Shown: positions 37,137 through 48,017, counted from the stretch's first letter. The stretch is DNA of 64,000 nucleotides from Motilibacter aurantiacus (GCF_011250645.1 NZ_JAANNO010000004.1:62001-126000); one strand, 5' to 3'. The notes: generated by a model not told the origin, from the letters alone. Numbers and translations are program-made.

Positions 37137-37901
37137 ATGGACCTCGGTTTGCAGGAGCGGGCGTACGTCGTCACGGGCGGGAGCAGCGGGCTCGGCTTCG
37201 CGACCGCGCAAGCGCTGGTGGCGGACGGGGCGCGGGTCTCGCTGTGCGCCCGCGACGAGGACGCGCTGCGGGCGGCCTGCGACCAGCTCGGCGGCCCCGA
37301 CCGGGCCCTTCCCATCGCCGGTGACCTCGGCGAGCCCGGCACCGGCACCCGCGTCGCGGCCGCGGCCGTCGCCCGGTACGGCCGCCTGGACGGCGCGCTC
37401 ATCAGCGTCGGCGGGCCGAAGCCCGGCACGGCCCTCTCCCACCCCGACGAGGAGTGGCGCGCCGCGTTCGAGACCGTGTTCCTCGGCGCCGTCCGGACCG
37501 CGCGCGCCGTCGTCAACGCCATGTCGCCCGAGGGCGGGTCGATCGTCTTCGTGCTGTCGTCGTCGGTGCGCTCCCCGATCGAGGGCCTGGCGCTGAGCAA
37601 CGGGCTCCGCCCCGGCCTGGCGATGGTCGCCAAGAGCCTCGCCGACGAGCTCGCGGGGCGGCACATCCGCGTGAACGGGCTGCTGCCCGGGCGCATCGAC
37701 ACCCCCCGGATCCAGCAGACCGACGCCGCCAGCGGCCGGCCCGTCACCTCCCGGCGGGAGTGGGAGCGGCAGATCCCGCTCGGCCGGTACGGCGAGCCGG
37801 AGGAGTTCGGCCGGGTCGCGGCCTTCCTGCTCTCGCCCGCGGCGTCCTACGTCACCGGCACGATGCTCGCCGTGGACGGCGGCCTGCTCAGGTCGTACTG
37901 A
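37137..37901 (+). CDS. Short-chain dehydrogenase-like protein with altered active site
   Basis: 254 residues from the ATG at 37137. The Rossmann features are normal ([48 protein letters not shown]). Where SDRs carry YSASK, this protein reads LSNGLRP (residues in [20 protein letters not shown]), so the catalytic Tyr is Ser and Lys is Arg by alignment. It may bind a dinucleotide without classical reductase chemistry, or belong to a divergent SDR subgroup. Its 3' end overlaps the convergent GGDEF-EAL gene by 14 bp. The substrate is unknown. Confidence 0.88.
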   Translation: MDLGLQERAYVVTGGSSGLGFATAQALVADGARVSLCARDEDALRAACDQLGGPDRALPIAGDLGEPGTGTRVAAAAVARYGRLDGALISVGGPKPGTALSHPDEEWRAAFETVFLGAVRTARAVVNAMSPEGGSIVFVLSSSVRSPIEGLALSNGLRPGLAMVAKSLADELAGRHIRVNGLLPGRIDTPRIQQTDAASGRPVTSRREWERQIPLGRYGEPEEFGRVAAFLLSPAASYVTGTMLAVDGGLLRSY

Positions 37902-40900
37902 GCACCGCCGACGCCGGCCCTGCCGCGCGCAGCTCGGTGATGCGCTCGGCCGGGAGCGGCCTGCCGAAGTGGTAGCCCTGGGCCTTCTCGCAGCCGAGGG
38001 CCTTCAGCTCGAGCGCCTGGTCCCGCGTCTCGACCCCCTCGGCCACCGCGACGAGGCCGAGGCTGTGCGCCAGGCTCACCACCGCGCCGACGATCTGGCC
38101 GTCGCGCCCGGCCGTGCCCATGCGGGCCACGAAGGACCGGTCCACCTTCAGCTCGTCCACCGGCAGGCGGTGCAGGTAGCTCAGCGACGAGTACCCGGTG
38201 CCGAAGTCGTCCACGTAGAGCCGCACGCCCAGGCCCTTGAGGCTGTGCAGCATCGCCTCACTGGCCGCGACGTCCTCCATGACGGAGGTCTCGGTCAGCT
38301 CGAGCGCGATCGCCGACGGGCGAACGCCACTTCCGGAGATCGCGGTACGCACGATGTCGGGCAGGAGCGGGTCGTCGAGCTGGCGGGGCGAGAGGTTGAC
38401 GCTCACCGTCAGCCCCGGCCCGTCGCCGCTCGACCACGCGCGTGCCTGCCGGCAGGCGTCCTGCAGGACCTGCGCGCCGATCGGCACGATGAGCCCGGTC
38501 TCCTCGGCCAGCGGGATGAAGCGGTCGGGCGCGAGCAGCCCCTCCTCCGGGTGCTGCCAGCGGACCAGCGCCTCGACGCCCACGAGCCGGCCGGTGGGCA
38601 GCGACACGATGGGCTGGTAGAAGAGCCGGAACTCGCGGCGCTCGACCGCCCGGTGCAGCGCGCTGCGCGTCGCGAGCCGTCGGCTCGCCCGCTCCCGCAT
38701 GGCCTGGTCGAACACCTCGAAGGACATGTCCCCGCGCTGCTTGGCGCGGTACATCGCGGCGTCAGCGTTCTCGATCAGGGCCTCGGGGCTGTCCAGCGGG
38801 CTGCGGCCCAGCGCCATCCCGATGCTGGCCGTCACGAAGAGCTCGGTGCCCCCGAGGACGAACGGGCGCGCGAGCACCTCCTTGACCCGCTCCGCGATCT
38901 CGACCGCGTGCGGCTCGTTGCGCACCCCCTCGCACAGGATGATGAACTCGTCACCGCCGAAGCGCGCAACGGTGTCGTGCGGGCGTACCGCCGAGCAGAG
39001 CCGGCCCGCGACAGCCCGGATGAGCTCGTCCCCCACGCGGTGCCCGAGGCTGTCGTTGACGTCCTTGAACCGGTTGAGGTCCAGGAAGAGCACGAGCGTC
39101 CCGGTCCCGTCGCGTCGCGACCGCTCCAGCGCAAGGGTGAGCCGGTCGAGGAAGACGGTGCGGTTCGGCAGGTCGGTCAGCGGGTCGTGCGCGGCCTGGT
39201 GCGCGAGCCGGGCCTGTGCCCGCGAGTGCTCGACCGCGAGGTGGGCGAGGCGGGCTCCCGTCGCCGCGGCGCGCAGCGCCTCGCGGGACGGGGCTCCGGG
39301 GGTCGAGCGCACCAGCGCGAGCGCGACGTGCGTGCCCCCCTCGGCCACCGGCGCGGAGACGAGCGTCAGCCCCCGCACTCCGGCCGCGCGCGCCGCGGCG
39401 CCCGTGGACGGGCAGCGCCGGTCGGTCCCGACGTCGGTGATGACGGCCAGCCGGTCCGCCCCGCCGCCGGCCCCACCCTGCAGGAGCAGCTCCGCGGCGA
39501 CTTCGCGCACGCACCGCTGGTGGTCCGCGGGAAGGGTCGGCGCCACGACGGCCGACACGTCGGACAGCGTCCCGAGCAGGACCGCGCACCCCACACCCTC
39601 GAGCTGCTCCTCCAGGGCGGTGGCCAGCTCGCCGAGGACCGAGTCCACCGGCTCACCGCGGGCCAGCAGCTCCAGCACGCGGGCCTGATGCGTCTGGAAG
39701 GCGTCGGAGCGGCGGCGCTCGGTGATGTCGCGCAGGCTGAGCACGATGCCGTCGACCGCGGCGTCCCCCCGCAGGTCGGTCACGCCGGCCTCGGTGTGCT
39801 TCCACGCACCCGGCCGGCCGAGCCGGAGCTCGATCCGCTCCGCCGGTGACCCGTCGCGCGGCAGCCGCGTCAGCCGGTCCCGCGCCTCCTCGGCGTCGTC
39901 CGGGTGGACGAAGGCGAGCAGCGGCTCCCCCTCCAGCGCGCCGGCGGGAACCCCGAGCAGCGGCCGTGCCGCCGGGCTGGCGTAGCGCACCCGCAGCTCC
40001 TCGTCGAGGACCACGACGAGGTCGGACACGTCCTGCACGAGAGCCCGCCACCGCGCCTCGGACCGGCCGAGCGCGTCCATCACCTCGGCGCGGGCGAGGA
40101 CCTCGCCGAGCACCCCGGCGGCCGCGTCGAGCACGGCGAGCTCACCGCGCTCGAAGCCCTCGGCCCCCTGCCGGTCGAAGGTGCACAGCACGCCCACCTG
40201 CCGGCCTCGCACCCGGACCGGAGCGGCCAGGCAGTCCTGCCAGCCGGCGGCCTGCAGCAGGGCCGGGATCGGGGGCTGGATCGGGGGCTGGATCGGGGGC
40301 TGGGGGGCGGTGCGCCCGGCCCGACCGGGCAGCCGGCCCACCAGCAGGGCGGCGAGGGAGCCGGCCCGGGGCCGGACCACCCGCACCGGCTCCCGCTGGC
40401 GCAGCAGGGCAGCGGCGAGCGGTGGGGCCGCGGCGGCGTCGCAGCTCCAGCGGCTCGGGCCGCCCGGCCCGGCGGCGTACGTCGTCACCACGCGGTCAGC
40501 GACGACGTGCAGCCGGGCGGCGGAGCACTCGAAGGCCGGCAGCAGCTCGTGCAGGAAGCCGGTGAGGGCCTCGTGCGGGTCGCTCGCCCCGGCGAGCATC
40601 CCGTGGGCCTTCGTCAGCCCCAGCAGCCGGACGGAGCCCACGTGCTGGGCAGCGACGGCGCGGCTGCCCAGGTGCAGGACCGCGAGCGCCACGATGCAGC
40701 CCGGGGCCACGAACGGCGACCAGAGCCACGCGCCGAGGAAGAGCACGCCGAAGGCGATCGTCATCGCCGCGTTCAGCAGGGAGCGGCCGAGGCCGGCCCG
40801 CGTCGCCCCCTCGGCGGGCGCGCCTCCGGTCAGCCGGATCGCCACGCCCACGCTCGCGGAGTTGACGACCAGCATCAACCCGACGGCCAGCAGCAGGGGC

Positions 40901-41364
40901 GGGAGGTCGTCCGGCGTGAGCGGGCCGGCGCCGCGCATGGCGCTGAAGACCCAACTGGCCAGCCCCACCGCGGCGCCCCACTGGGCTGCGTTGAACGCGG
41001 CCTTGCCGGCCGGGACGCGCAGCGCGGCCTGCGACACGACCTTCGCGACTCCCACGAGAACGACGAGCAGCTCTCCCGGCAGCAGGGCGAGCGCCGGAAG
41101 GACGGCCGCTTCGAACAGGTCGAGCCGGTCGGCCTGGCGCCCGGTCGTGATCTTCAGGCAGAGCGCCCCCGCGACGGCGAGGCACGCTGTCAGGGCCACC
41201 ACGGCGAGCGGGGCGGGAACGTCCGGTGCGTGCGCGGTCCGGCCCGCCGCGACCCCGGCGCCGGCCGCCACCACGGCGAGCACGATGCCGAGCGCGGCGA
41301 CCTCCAGCCGCGGATGTCGCGGGCGTCCGGCGCGCTCGACCTGCTGGTGCAGGGCCTGGGCCAC
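37888..41364 (-). CDS. Membrane multidomain diguanylate cyclase/phosphodiesterase (GAF-PAS-GAF-GGDEF-EAL)
   Basis: 1158 residues from the GTG at 41364, chosen for a GGGAG site and because it starts two bases after the subtilase stop; a GTG at 41388 would overlap that gene. The N-terminal ~240 residues hold several membrane helices. Then come a GAF-like region, a PAS domain ([20 protein letters not shown]), a second GAF-like region, GGDEF (motif intact at 803-807) and EAL (motif intact at 931-933, with [13 protein letters not shown] and AEGVET). Both catalytic motifs are intact, so it may make and degrade c-di-GMP. The tight spacing indicates an operon with the subtilase, a possible sensing or processing partner (inference). 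Confidence 0.93.
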   Translation of the reverse strand: MAQALHQQVERAGRPRHPRLEVAALGIVLAVVAAGAGVAAGRTAHAPDVPAPLAVVALTACLAVAGALCLKITTGRQADRLDLFEAAVLPALALLPGELLVVLVGVAKVVSQAALRVPAGKAAFNAAQWGAAVGLASWVFSAMRGAGPLTPDDLPPLLLAVGLMLVVNSASVGVAIRLTGGAPAEGATRAGLGRSLLNAAMTIAFGVLFLGAWLWSPFVAPGCIVALAVLHLGSRAVAAQHVGSVRLLGLTKAHGMLAGASDPHEALTGFLHELLPAFECSAARLHVVADRVVTTYAAGPGGPSRWSCDAAAAPPLAAALLRQREPVRVVRPRAGSLAALLVGRLPGRAGRTAPQPPIQPPIQPPIPALLQAAGWQDCLAAPVRVRGRQVGVLCTFDRQGAEGFERGELAVLDAAAGVLGEVLARAEVMDALGRSEARWRALVQDVSDLVVVLDEELRVRYASPAARPLLGVPAGALEGEPLLAFVHPDDAEEARDRLTRLPRDGSPAERIELRLGRPGAWKHTEAGVTDLRGDAAVDGIVLSLRDITERRRSDAFQTHQARVLELLARGEPVDSVLGELATALEEQLEGVGCAVLLGTLSDVSAVVAPTLPADHQRCVREVAAELLLQGGAGGGADRLAVITDVGTDRRCPSTGAAARAAGVRGLTLVSAPVAEGGTHVALALVRSTPGAPSREALRAAATGARLAHLAVEHSRAQARLAHQAAHDPLTDLPNRTVFLDRLTLALERSRRDGTGTLVLFLDLNRFKDVNDSLGHRVGDELIRAVAGRLCSAVRPHDTVARFGGDEFIILCEGVRNEPHAVEIAERVKEVLARPFVLGGTELFVTASIGMALGRSPLDSPEALIENADAAMYRAKQRGDMSFEVFDQAMRERASRRLATRSALHRAVERREFRLFYQPIVSLPTGRLVGVEALVRWQHPEEGLLAPDRFIPLAEETGLIVPIGAQVLQDACRQARAWSSGDGPGLTVSVNLSPRQLDDPLLPDIVRTAISGSGVRPSAIALELTETSVMEDVAASEAMLHSLKGLGVRLYVDDFGTGYSSLSYLHRLPVDELKVDRSFVARMGTAGRDGQIVGAVVSLAHSLGLVAVAEGVETRDQALELKALGCEKAQGYHFGRPLPAERITELRAAGPASAVLSTT
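40268..40303. repeat. Three perfect 12-bp tandem repeats
   Basis: ATCGGGGGCTGG occurs three times without change in the linker between the first sensory domains of the GGDEF-EAL gene, encoding Gln-Pro-Pro-Ile repeats. Copy number could vary by slippage without changing frame. Confidence 0.8.
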
Positions 41365-41366
41365 GC

Positions 41367-43142
41367 CTACTCCCAGGCTCCGTACCACGCCGAGCCGGGG
41401 CCGGTGGCGCCGTACGGCCGGTCGTCCGCGCGCCGCTCGGAGAAGGACGCGCCGCTCCAGTTGCGACCGCTCCAGTTGTGGCCGCTCCAGTTGTGGCCGC
41501 TCCAGTTGTGGCCGTTGGGCCAGGTGACGTCGGTGAACGCCACCCGCCCGAGCGGGGAGGCGAGCCAGGTCGGGGCCGCCCAGACGCCGGTGGTGTAGCC
41601 GACGGGGTCCCACGTGGCCAACTGGGCGGTGATCAGGCCGTCGAGCAGCAGGCCGTGCAGCAGCCCGCCGACGCCCACCGTGCGCATCTGCAGGCTCCCG
41701 CGGCTCAGCACCAGGGACCCGAGGCCGCTGGACCGCTCCAGGCCGACGTTGGCCTTGCCCGCCGGCGCCTCGCGCGCGGCCGCGTACGCGTCGACGATGC
41801 CGGCCCCGGCCCCGGCCTCGACACTCGCCGCCGCCTCGTCGTCCGGCGCCGTCGCGTCGCCGGGGGCCGGCGGCCGGGCCGTGGCGACGAGCGCGTGCTT
41901 CACCTCGTCCGGGCCCCAGCCCGGGCGGGCCTGCACGACCAGCGCGGCAATGCCCGACACGACGGCGGCGGACATGGAGGTGCCGCTGCCCGAGCGGTAC
42001 GCCCCCTGCTCCGCAGGCGGGTACCTGGCGTCCAGCGTGCTCCCGGGCGCGCGCAGCGACCGGAGCCGCGCCCCCGGGGCGACGATGTCCGGCTTGGCGA
42101 AGCCGTCGCGCGTGGGGCCGCGGGAGGAGAAGGCGGGCAGCACGTCGTCATCGATGGGCGCGGTGCCGCGGTCGTCGACGGCGCCGACGGAGAGCACGAA
42201 CGGGTCGTCGGCCGGCTTCGTGACCGAGCCTGCCGCCGGCCCGACGTTGCCGGCGGCGACCACCACGACCACGCCGGCCTCCCAGGCCCGCTCGACCGCG
42301 TAGTTCAACGGGTCCGTGCGGTAGGACTGCTGGGAGTCGGTGCCGAGGGAGAGGTTCAGCACGTCGATGCCGTAGACGTCGCGGAAGGACACGACCCACT
42401 GGATCGCGGCGAGCACGGTGCTCACGTCGGTGGCACCGTCGCGGCCGGCCACCTTCACCGACAGCACGCGGGCGCCCGGGGCGACCCCCGGCTCGCTGCC
42501 GGTGCCCGCGATCAGGCCCGCGAGGAACGTCCCGTGGCCGTAGCCGTCGGCGCAGCTGCGCTCGCCGGACAGGTCGTAGCAGGAGTCCACCCGGCCGGTG
42601 CGCTCGTCGCGGACCTGGACGAGCCGCCCGGCCAGCTCGGGAACGTCGGACACGCCGGTGTCGACGACGGCGACCGTGCTGCCCGTCCCGTCCTTCCCCT
42701 CGGCGGCGAGCTCGGCCACCCGGGTCGCGGCCTGGTACGCCGCGACCCCCGGAGCCGCCGGTCCCGCCCCTGCCGCCCCACCCAGCACTCGCATCGGGCG
42801 GTCGGGCGAGACGTCGACCACGCCGGGGGCGCTCGCGACAGCGCGTGCCGCGTCCGGCGGGACGGTGGCGACGACCCCCGAGACGATCGGCAGCCGGTCG
42901 CGCACCGTGCCGCCGACGGCTCGCACGGCGTCGGCGGCGGCTCGCACCGAGCGCGCGCGCACCACGACGTCCAGATCGCGCGCGACCTGGCCCTGCTGTG
43001 TGCTCGGTGGCTGCGCGGCGGCGGAAGGGCCGCCCGCACGCTGTGCCGCCGCCGTCTGCTGTGCCCCTGCCTGCACCCCTGCCATGGCGAGGCACCCGGC
43101 CGCCAGGGCCAGGCCGGTACCCCGCACCGCTCGAGCGACCAT
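41367..43142 (-). CDS. Secreted S8 subtilase with C-terminal HNWSG repeats
   Basis: 591 residues from the ATG at 43142, preceded by AGGGAGGGCGG; a longer start at 43205 lacks a site. The signal segment is [20 protein letters not shown]. The catalytic residues are Asp161 ([14 protein letters not shown]), His203 ([14 protein letters not shown]) and Ser389 ([16 protein letters not shown]). The C-terminus carries four HNWSG-like pentapeptides ([16 protein letters not shown] region) and ends in [13 protein letters not shown] and WYGAWE. Trp-Ser repeats of this kind occur in some actinobacterial S8 proteins; their role is not known to me. The stop is two bases from the GGDEF-EAL start, so both are co-transcribed. 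Confidence 0.93.
   Translation of the reverse strand: MVARAVRGTGLALAAGCLAMAGVQAGAQQTAAAQRAGGPSAAAQPPSTQQGQVARDLDVVVRARSVRAAADAVRAVGGTVRDRLPIVSGVVATVPPDAARAVASAPGVVDVSPDRPMRVLGGAAGAGPAAPGVAAYQAATRVAELAAEGKDGTGSTVAVVDTGVSDVPELAGRLVQVRDERTGRVDSCYDLSGERSCADGYGHGTFLAGLIAGTGSEPGVAPGARVLSVKVAGRDGATDVSTVLAAIQWVVSFRDVYGIDVLNLSLGTDSQQSYRTDPLNYAVERAWEAGVVVVVAAGNVGPAAGSVTKPADDPFVLSVGAVDDRGTAPIDDDVLPAFSSRGPTRDGFAKPDIVAPGARLRSLRAPGSTLDARYPPAEQGAYRSGSGTSMSAAVVSGIAALVVQARPGWGPDEVKHALVATARPPAPGDATAPDDEAAASVEAGAGAGIVDAYAAAREAPAGKANVGLERSSGLGSLVLSRGSLQMRTVGVGGLLHGLLLDGLITAQLATWDPVGYTTGVWAAPTWLASPLGRVAFTDVTWPNGHNWSGHNWSGHNWSGRNWSGASFSERRADDRPYGATGPGSAWYGAWE
41452..41511. repeat. Four 15-bp tandem repeats encoding HNWSG
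   Basis: Units CCGCTCCAGTTGTGG (three identical, the first ending TTGCGA) encode the C-terminal His/Arg-Asn-Trp-Ser-Gly pentapeptides of the subtilase. Confidence 0.85.
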
Positions 43143-43236
43143 GAACCGCCCTCCCTCGTCGGAGGTGCCGTACCCCGCGACGTCGCATCGCCTAACATTG
43201 CGCACTCAGTGGACCACGCAACGTCACTCGCGCGGC

Positions 43237-44085
43237 TCAGGCGTCGAGGCCGCCGACCCTCAGCGTCTCCCCCTCGCACGCGATGCGCACCTGCAGAGAG
43301 GGCCGGGCGGACGTGGCCGCGAGCCGGCGCGCCCCGTGCAGCAGCGCGTCGAGGTCGTCGTCCACCCGCGCGGGAGCGTGATGGGTCAGCACGAGCGTCC
43401 GAGCCCGGGCCTGCACGGCGAGCGCCACCGCGTCGGCGACGGTGGCGTGGCCGTACGCGTCGGCCAGCGCGCGCTCGGAGGCGAGGAACTGCGCGTCGTG
43501 CAGCAGGACGTCGACGTCGCGCACCAGGTCCCCGACCTCCGGCGGGCAGCCGAGCGCGGGGGCGTGGTCGGGCACGTAGGCGCAGGACGAGACGCCGTCG
43601 GACACCCGGTAGCCGTACGTGCGCCCGCCCTTGTGCGTGACCTCGGCCGCATGCACCAGGAAGCCCGCGATCACGTGGCGGCCCGGCTCGAGGCCGCGGA
43701 AGCGCCAGCTGCCCCGGAGCCCCTCGGGCGTGATGGGGAAGGCGGGCGGCGACATCGACTGGCTTAGCAGGTCCCTGGCGCTGCGGCCGTCCTGCGCCGG
43801 CAGGTAGACGTCGACCTGCGACCCGCTGCGGTCCCCCGCCGCGAAGAACGGGATCCCCTGCACGTGGTCCCAGTGCAGATGGGTGAGCAGGATCGCCCCG
43901 GAGTACGCACGGCCGCCCAACAGCCCCGACAGCCGGCGCAGGCCGGTCCCCGCGTCGAGGCAGAGCGTGGGCGCGAGCTCGTCGTCCCGGCAGACGGCGA
44001 CGCACGAGGTGTTGCCGCCGTAGCGGACGTGGTCCGCCCCCGGGGCCGCGAGCGACCCGCGGACGCCGAGCAGCAGCAGTCTCAC
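43237..44085 (-). CDS. MBL-fold metallo-hydrolase
   Basis: 282 residues, GTG start. The metal-binding signature is ILLTHLHWDHVQGIPFF. Further motifs are the N-terminal GVRGSLAAPGADHVRYGGNT, VDVLLHDAQF and VLTHHAPARVDDD. The start GVRGS...GGNTSC resembles proteins related to cyclic-nucleotide phosphodiesterases, but a phosphodiesterase role is not proven. It is divergent from a protein with nucleotide-cyclase domains, which makes a link to cyclic nucleotides worth testing. The subtilase gene follows 94 bp downstream on the same strand. Confidence 0.85.
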   Translation of the reverse strand: MRLLLLGVRGSLAAPGADHVRYGGNTSCVAVCRDDELAPTLCLDAGTGLRRLSGLLGGRAYSGAILLTHLHWDHVQGIPFFAAGDRSGSQVDVYLPAQDGRSARDLLSQSMSPPAFPITPEGLRGSWRFRGLEPGRHVIAGFLVHAAEVTHKGGRTYGYRVSDGVSSCAYVPDHAPALGCPPEVGDLVRDVDVLLHDAQFLASERALADAYGHATVADAVALAVQARARTLVLTHHAPARVDDDLDALLHGARRLAATSARPSLQVRIACEGETLRVGGLDA

Positions 44086-44309
44086 GGCGTACCTCGACTT
44101 CCCCCGTGACCCGCTGCTGCGGGCCTCGGCCGGCCCGGACGCCGAGCGCGTCGCCGCCGAGGCTAGCGACGCAATTCCGGCGTCCGCGACCTCTGGGCGA
44201 TTATGCTGGCGCGAGCCCGGGAGGGGCCTCGATCACCCCTGGCCCCGGGCGACGGCTGCGCCCGCCGGGCGACGGCCGTGCATCGCGCGCTCAGCTAGCT
44301 GGAGGCAGC

Positions 44310-47300
44310 GTGCCCGGCCTTGCGCTCGAGACGGGTGCGTCGGCCGCGCCCTGGGGCTACGACAACCCTGAGGCATACATCCCGGGCGACCGCCGGGCCG
44401 CGCTCTCGGCGGGGATGCCGATGCCCGAGCGGGTCGTCGGCGCGGCGCTGTTCGCCGACATCTCCGGCTTCACCCGGCTGACCGAGGCGCTGGTCGAGGA
44501 CCTTGGCGCGCAGCGGGGGGCCGAGGAGCTGGCTGCCACTCTGGGGCGGGTCTTCGACCGGCTGCTCGGCGAGCTCCACCGCTTCGGCGGAAGCGTCATC
44601 TACTTCAGCGGCGACGCGGTCACCTGCTGGCTGAACGGCGACGACGGACTGCTCGCCGCTGCCTGCGCGCTGGCGATGCAGTCCGCGCTCGACGACGTCG
44701 GCCTGGTGACGACGCCGTCCGGGATGCGGGTCCGGCTCGGCATGAAGATCGCCATCGCCGTCGGCCCCGCGCGCCGGTTCGTCGTCGGCGACCCGGACAT
44801 CCAGCTGATCGACGTGCTCGCCGGCTCGCTCATGGACCACCTGGCCGACGTCGAGAGGACGGCCGGGCGGGGGGAGGTCGTCCTCGACTCCTCCGCCCTG
44901 ACCACCCTCGACGGGCGCGTCGTCGTGGCCGGGCGACGGACGCTCCCGTCCGGCCGGGAAGCGGCGGCGCTGCGAGCGGTCGTCGTCGACGTGCAGCCCC
45001 CGCCGCTGCGGGCCGAGCAGGCCGAACTGCCCGAGCAGGTGGTCCGGCAATGGCTGCTACCGGCGGTCTACGAACGGATGCGCGCCGGGCACGGGGAGTT
45101 CCTCGCGGAGATCCGGCCCGCCATCCCGCTCTTCCTGCGCTTCGGAGGCATCGACTACGACAACTCCCCCACCGCGGCCGCGGACCTCGACGAGCTCATC
45201 GTCCAGGCGCAACGGGTCATCCACCGCTTCGGCGGAAGCGCGCTTCAGCTGACGCTCGGGGACAAGGGGGCGTACCTCTATGCGGTCTTCGGCTCGCCGA
45301 TAGCGCACGAGGACGACGCGGCGCGCGCCTGCGCCGCCGCGCTGGAGCTGCGCTGCCTCGAGAGCCGGACGGCGGCGACCGGGATCTCGATCGGGATCGC
45401 GCAGGGCCGGCTGCGCAGCGGCACGTACGGGCACGCGACGCGGCGCACCTTCTGCTGCCTCGGGGACGCGGTCAACCTCGCGGCCCGGCTGATGGCGGCC
45501 TGCCCGCCCGGGGAGGTGTACGTCTCCGCGGCCGTCGCGCGGTCGGCCGGCGACGGCTACACCTGGGCGGCGGTGCCCGACCTCCCGGTGAAGGGCAAGG
45601 CGGTCCCGGTCGCGGTCCGCCGGCTCGTGGGCGACTGCCGACGGGCCGTCCCCGCCGCTCGACGCCATGCCCTTCCCATCGTCGGCCGCGAGGAGGAGCT
45701 CGCGCTGCTGCGCGACCGCCTGCACCGCGCCGTCACCGGTGCCGGCCAGGTCGTGGCGGTCAGCGCCGAGGCGGGGATGGGCAAGTCCCGGTTGATCTCC
45801 GAGCTCCTGGAGCAGGCACGTGCCGAGGGCGTCCACGCCTACGTCGGCGAGGCGCAGGCCTTCGGGACGAGCACGAGCTACGCGGCCTGGCAGGACATCT
45901 GGGCCGGGCTGCTGCGCGTGGACCGGGAGGCGTCGGCGCAGGACCAGCTGCTGGCGCTCGAGTGGCACTTCCGGCTCAGCAACGCCGAGCTGCTTCCACG
46001 TCTGCCGCTGCTCGGGCCGGTGCTCGGCACGTCGTTGCCGGACAACGACCTCACCCGGTCCTTCGAGGGCAAGCTGCGCAAGGCCTCCCTGGAGGCCATG
46101 CTGGCCCAGTACCTCACCCGCCGCGCCGCCGACGAGCCGCTCGTGCTCGTGCTCGAGGACTGCCACCGGCTGGACCCGCTCTCCCGCGACCTGCTGGACG
46201 TGGTCGTCGCGGCGGCCGCCTCCCTGCGCGTTCTGCTGGTCCTCGCGTACCGCCCGACCGACGACACCGTGAACGCCCTGGGGCTGGGCCGGGCGGCGCA
46301 CGTGAGCGAGCTGGCCCTCGGCGAGCTCGGCGAGCACGCCGCGCGTCGGCTCATCGAGGTCAAGCTCGAGCAGCTCTTCGGGGTGCGCGAGCCCTCGACG
46401 GCGCTCGTGCCGCTGGTGGCCGAGCGGTCGGAGGGCAACCCCTTCTACATCGAGGAGCTGCTCAGCTACCTGCGCAGTCAGGGGGTGGCCCCTGACGACG
46501 AGGCCGCGATCGCCGGGCTCGACCTGCCCGAGAGCCTGCAGAGCCTGGTCCTCAGCCGCATCGACACGCTGACCGAGAGCCCGCGGCGCACCCTCAAGGT
46601 GGCCAGCGTCGTGGGCCGGTCGTTCTCGACCCGGACGTTGCGCGGCGCCTATCCCGAGCTCGCCGACGAGGGGCTCGACGACAGCCTGGACGCGCTCAGC
46701 GCGAACGAGCTCGTGCTGCCCGACCCGGGCGCGGAGCTCGCGTCGTACGTCTTCAAGCACGGGGTGACGCGCGAGGTCGCCTACGAGAGCATCCCCTACG
46801 CCGTCCGCGCGGTCCTGCACGAGCAGGTCGCGCGCCACATCGAGGCGGTCGAGGGCCCTGGCGTCGAGCGCCGGCTGGACCTGCTGGCCCACCACTACTG
46901 GCACAGCGGCAACGACGGCAAGAAGCGCGAGTACCTCGCCCGCGCCGCCGAGGCGGCCCGGACGGCATACGCGAACGCCGCCGCCATCGACTACTACGGC
47001 CGCCTGACGCCGCTGCTCGACGAGGCCCACCGGGCCGAGACGCTGCTCAAGCTGGGCAAGGTGCTCGAGCTCACCGGGGCGTGGACGGAGGCGGAGGCGG
47101 TCTACCGCGAGGCCCTCGACCTCGGCGAGCGGCACGAGGACCGGCTGACCGTGGCGTGGGCCCTCACCGCCCTGGCCGAGGTCGCGCGCAAGCAGGGCCG
47201 CTACGACGAGGCCGCCGACGGGCTGGAGCTCGCCGGGCTGGCCTTCGCCGCCCTCGACCACCCGGCCGGCACCGGGCAGGTCCTCCACCAGCGCGGGACG

Positions 47301-48017
47301 CTGGCCGCCCAGCGCGGCAACTACGCCGAGGCCAGCGCGTCGTACGAGCAGAGCCTGGTGATCCGGCGCCGCCTCGGCGACAAGGCGAGCGCCGCGTCGC
47401 TGCTGAGCAACCTCGGGGTCATCGCCGAGTACGCCGGGGACTATGCCCGCGCCCGGGAGCTCAACGAGCGGGCGCTGGCCCTGCGTACCGAGATCGGGGA
47501 CCGGTGGGCGATCGGCGTCTCGCAGAACAACCTCGGCATGATCGCCCTGCTCGAGTCCGACTGCGCGACCGCTCGACGGCACTTCGAGGAGTCGATGCGG
47601 ATCAACGTCGAGGTGGGCGACGTCTGGATGGTGGCCATCTCGCACAACAACCTGGGCAACGCGAACCGCGGTCTGCAGGAGTACGCCGCCGCCCGCCACC
47701 ACTACGCGCAGAGCCTGCGGTCCTACCGCGCCTACGAGGACAAGTGGGCGCTGAGCATCCTCTACGAGGACGTGGCCGTGCTCGCGGGGCTCGTGGGCTC
47801 GCCCGGGCCTGCGCTCCGTCTGGTGGCGGCGGCCGAGCGGCTGCGCGACGAGATCGGCAGCCCCCGCTCCCCCGCCCAGCAGGCCCAGCTGGAGGAGGCG
47901 CTCGGCCCCGCGCGCGAGGAGCTCGGGAATCGGGCCGAGAAAGAGTGCTCCGCAGGCCAGGCCCTCGACCCGGCGGAGGCCTTCGCGCTCGCGCTCCGGG
48001 TGTGCACTGCGGGATAG
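44310..48017 (+). CDS. Nucleotide cyclase-AAA ATPase-TPR multidomain regulator
   Basis: 1235 residues from the GTG at 44310, with GGAGG eight bases... upstream at 44301. The first class III cyclase domain (about 43-215) has metal-ligand positions Asp50 (FADISGF) and Asp102 (SGDAV). A second cyclase-like domain (about 260-460) keeps LGDKGAYLYAVFG and CCLGDAVNLAARLM but lacks the first Asp motif. A NACHT/MalT-like ATPase follows, with Walker A near 486 (AEAGMGKSRL) and LVLVLEDCHRLD. The C-terminal third is TPR-like (for example EYAGDYARARELNERALALR). The layout matches actinobacterial cyclase-ATPase proteins of unsettled function. Only the first cyclase centre looks complete. Confidence 0.88.
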   Translation: MPGLALETGASAAPWGYDNPEAYIPGDRRAALSAGMPMPERVVGAALFADISGFTRLTEALVEDLGAQRGAEELAATLGRVFDRLLGELHRFGGSVIYFSGDAVTCWLNGDDGLLAAACALAMQSALDDVGLVTTPSGMRVRLGMKIAIAVGPARRFVVGDPDIQLIDVLAGSLMDHLADVERTAGRGEVVLDSSALTTLDGRVVVAGRRTLPSGREAAALRAVVVDVQPPPLRAEQAELPEQVVRQWLLPAVYERMRAGHGEFLAEIRPAIPLFLRFGGIDYDNSPTAAADLDELIVQAQRVIHRFGGSALQLTLGDKGAYLYAVFGSPIAHEDDAARACAAALELRCLESRTAATGISIGIAQGRLRSGTYGHATRRTFCCLGDAVNLAARLMAACPPGEVYVSAAVARSAGDGYTWAAVPDLPVKGKAVPVAVRRLVGDCRRAVPAARRHALPIVGREEELALLRDRLHRAVTGAGQVVAVSAEAGMGKSRLISELLEQARAEGVHAYVGEAQAFGTSTSYAAWQDIWAGLLRVDREASAQDQLLALEWHFRLSNAELLPRLPLLGPVLGTSLPDNDLTRSFEGKLRKASLEAMLAQYLTRRAADEPLVLVLEDCHRLDPLSRDLLDVVVAAAASLRVLLVLAYRPTDDTVNALGLGRAAHVSELALGELGEHAARRLIEVKLEQLFGVREPSTALVPLVAERSEGNPFYIEELLSYLRSQGVAPDDEAAIAGLDLPESLQSLVLSRIDTLTESPRRTLKVASVVGRSFSTRTLRGAYPELADEGLDDSLDALSANELVLPDPGAELASYVFKHGVTREVAYESIPYAVRAVLHEQVARHIEAVEGPGVERRLDLLAHHYWHSGNDGKKREYLARAAEAARTAYANAAAIDYYGRLTPLLDEAHRAETLLKLGKVLELTGAWTEAEAVYREALDLGERHEDRLTVAWALTALAEVARKQGRYDEAADGLELAGLAFAALDHPAGTGQVLHQRGTLAAQRGNYAEASASYEQSLVIRRRLGDKASAASLLSNLGVIAEYAGDYARARELNERALALRTEIGDRWAIGVSQNNLGMIALLESDCATARRHFEESMRINVEVGDVWMVAISHNNLGNANRGLQEYAAARHHYAQSLRSYRAYEDKWALSILYEDVAVLAGLVGSPGPALRLVAAAERLRDEIGSPRSPAQQAQLEEALGPAREELGNRAEKECSAGQALDPAEAFALALRVCTAG

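Noticed and set aside
43143-43236. TTGCGT-N17-ATGTTA as the subtilase promoter
   Set aside because: The -10 match is poor, and in this GC background such matches are not reliable.
45057-47702. 881-residue minus-strand frame opposite the cyclase-ATPase-TPR gene
   Set aside because: It has low-complexity composition and no motif; the plus strand has recognisable domains.
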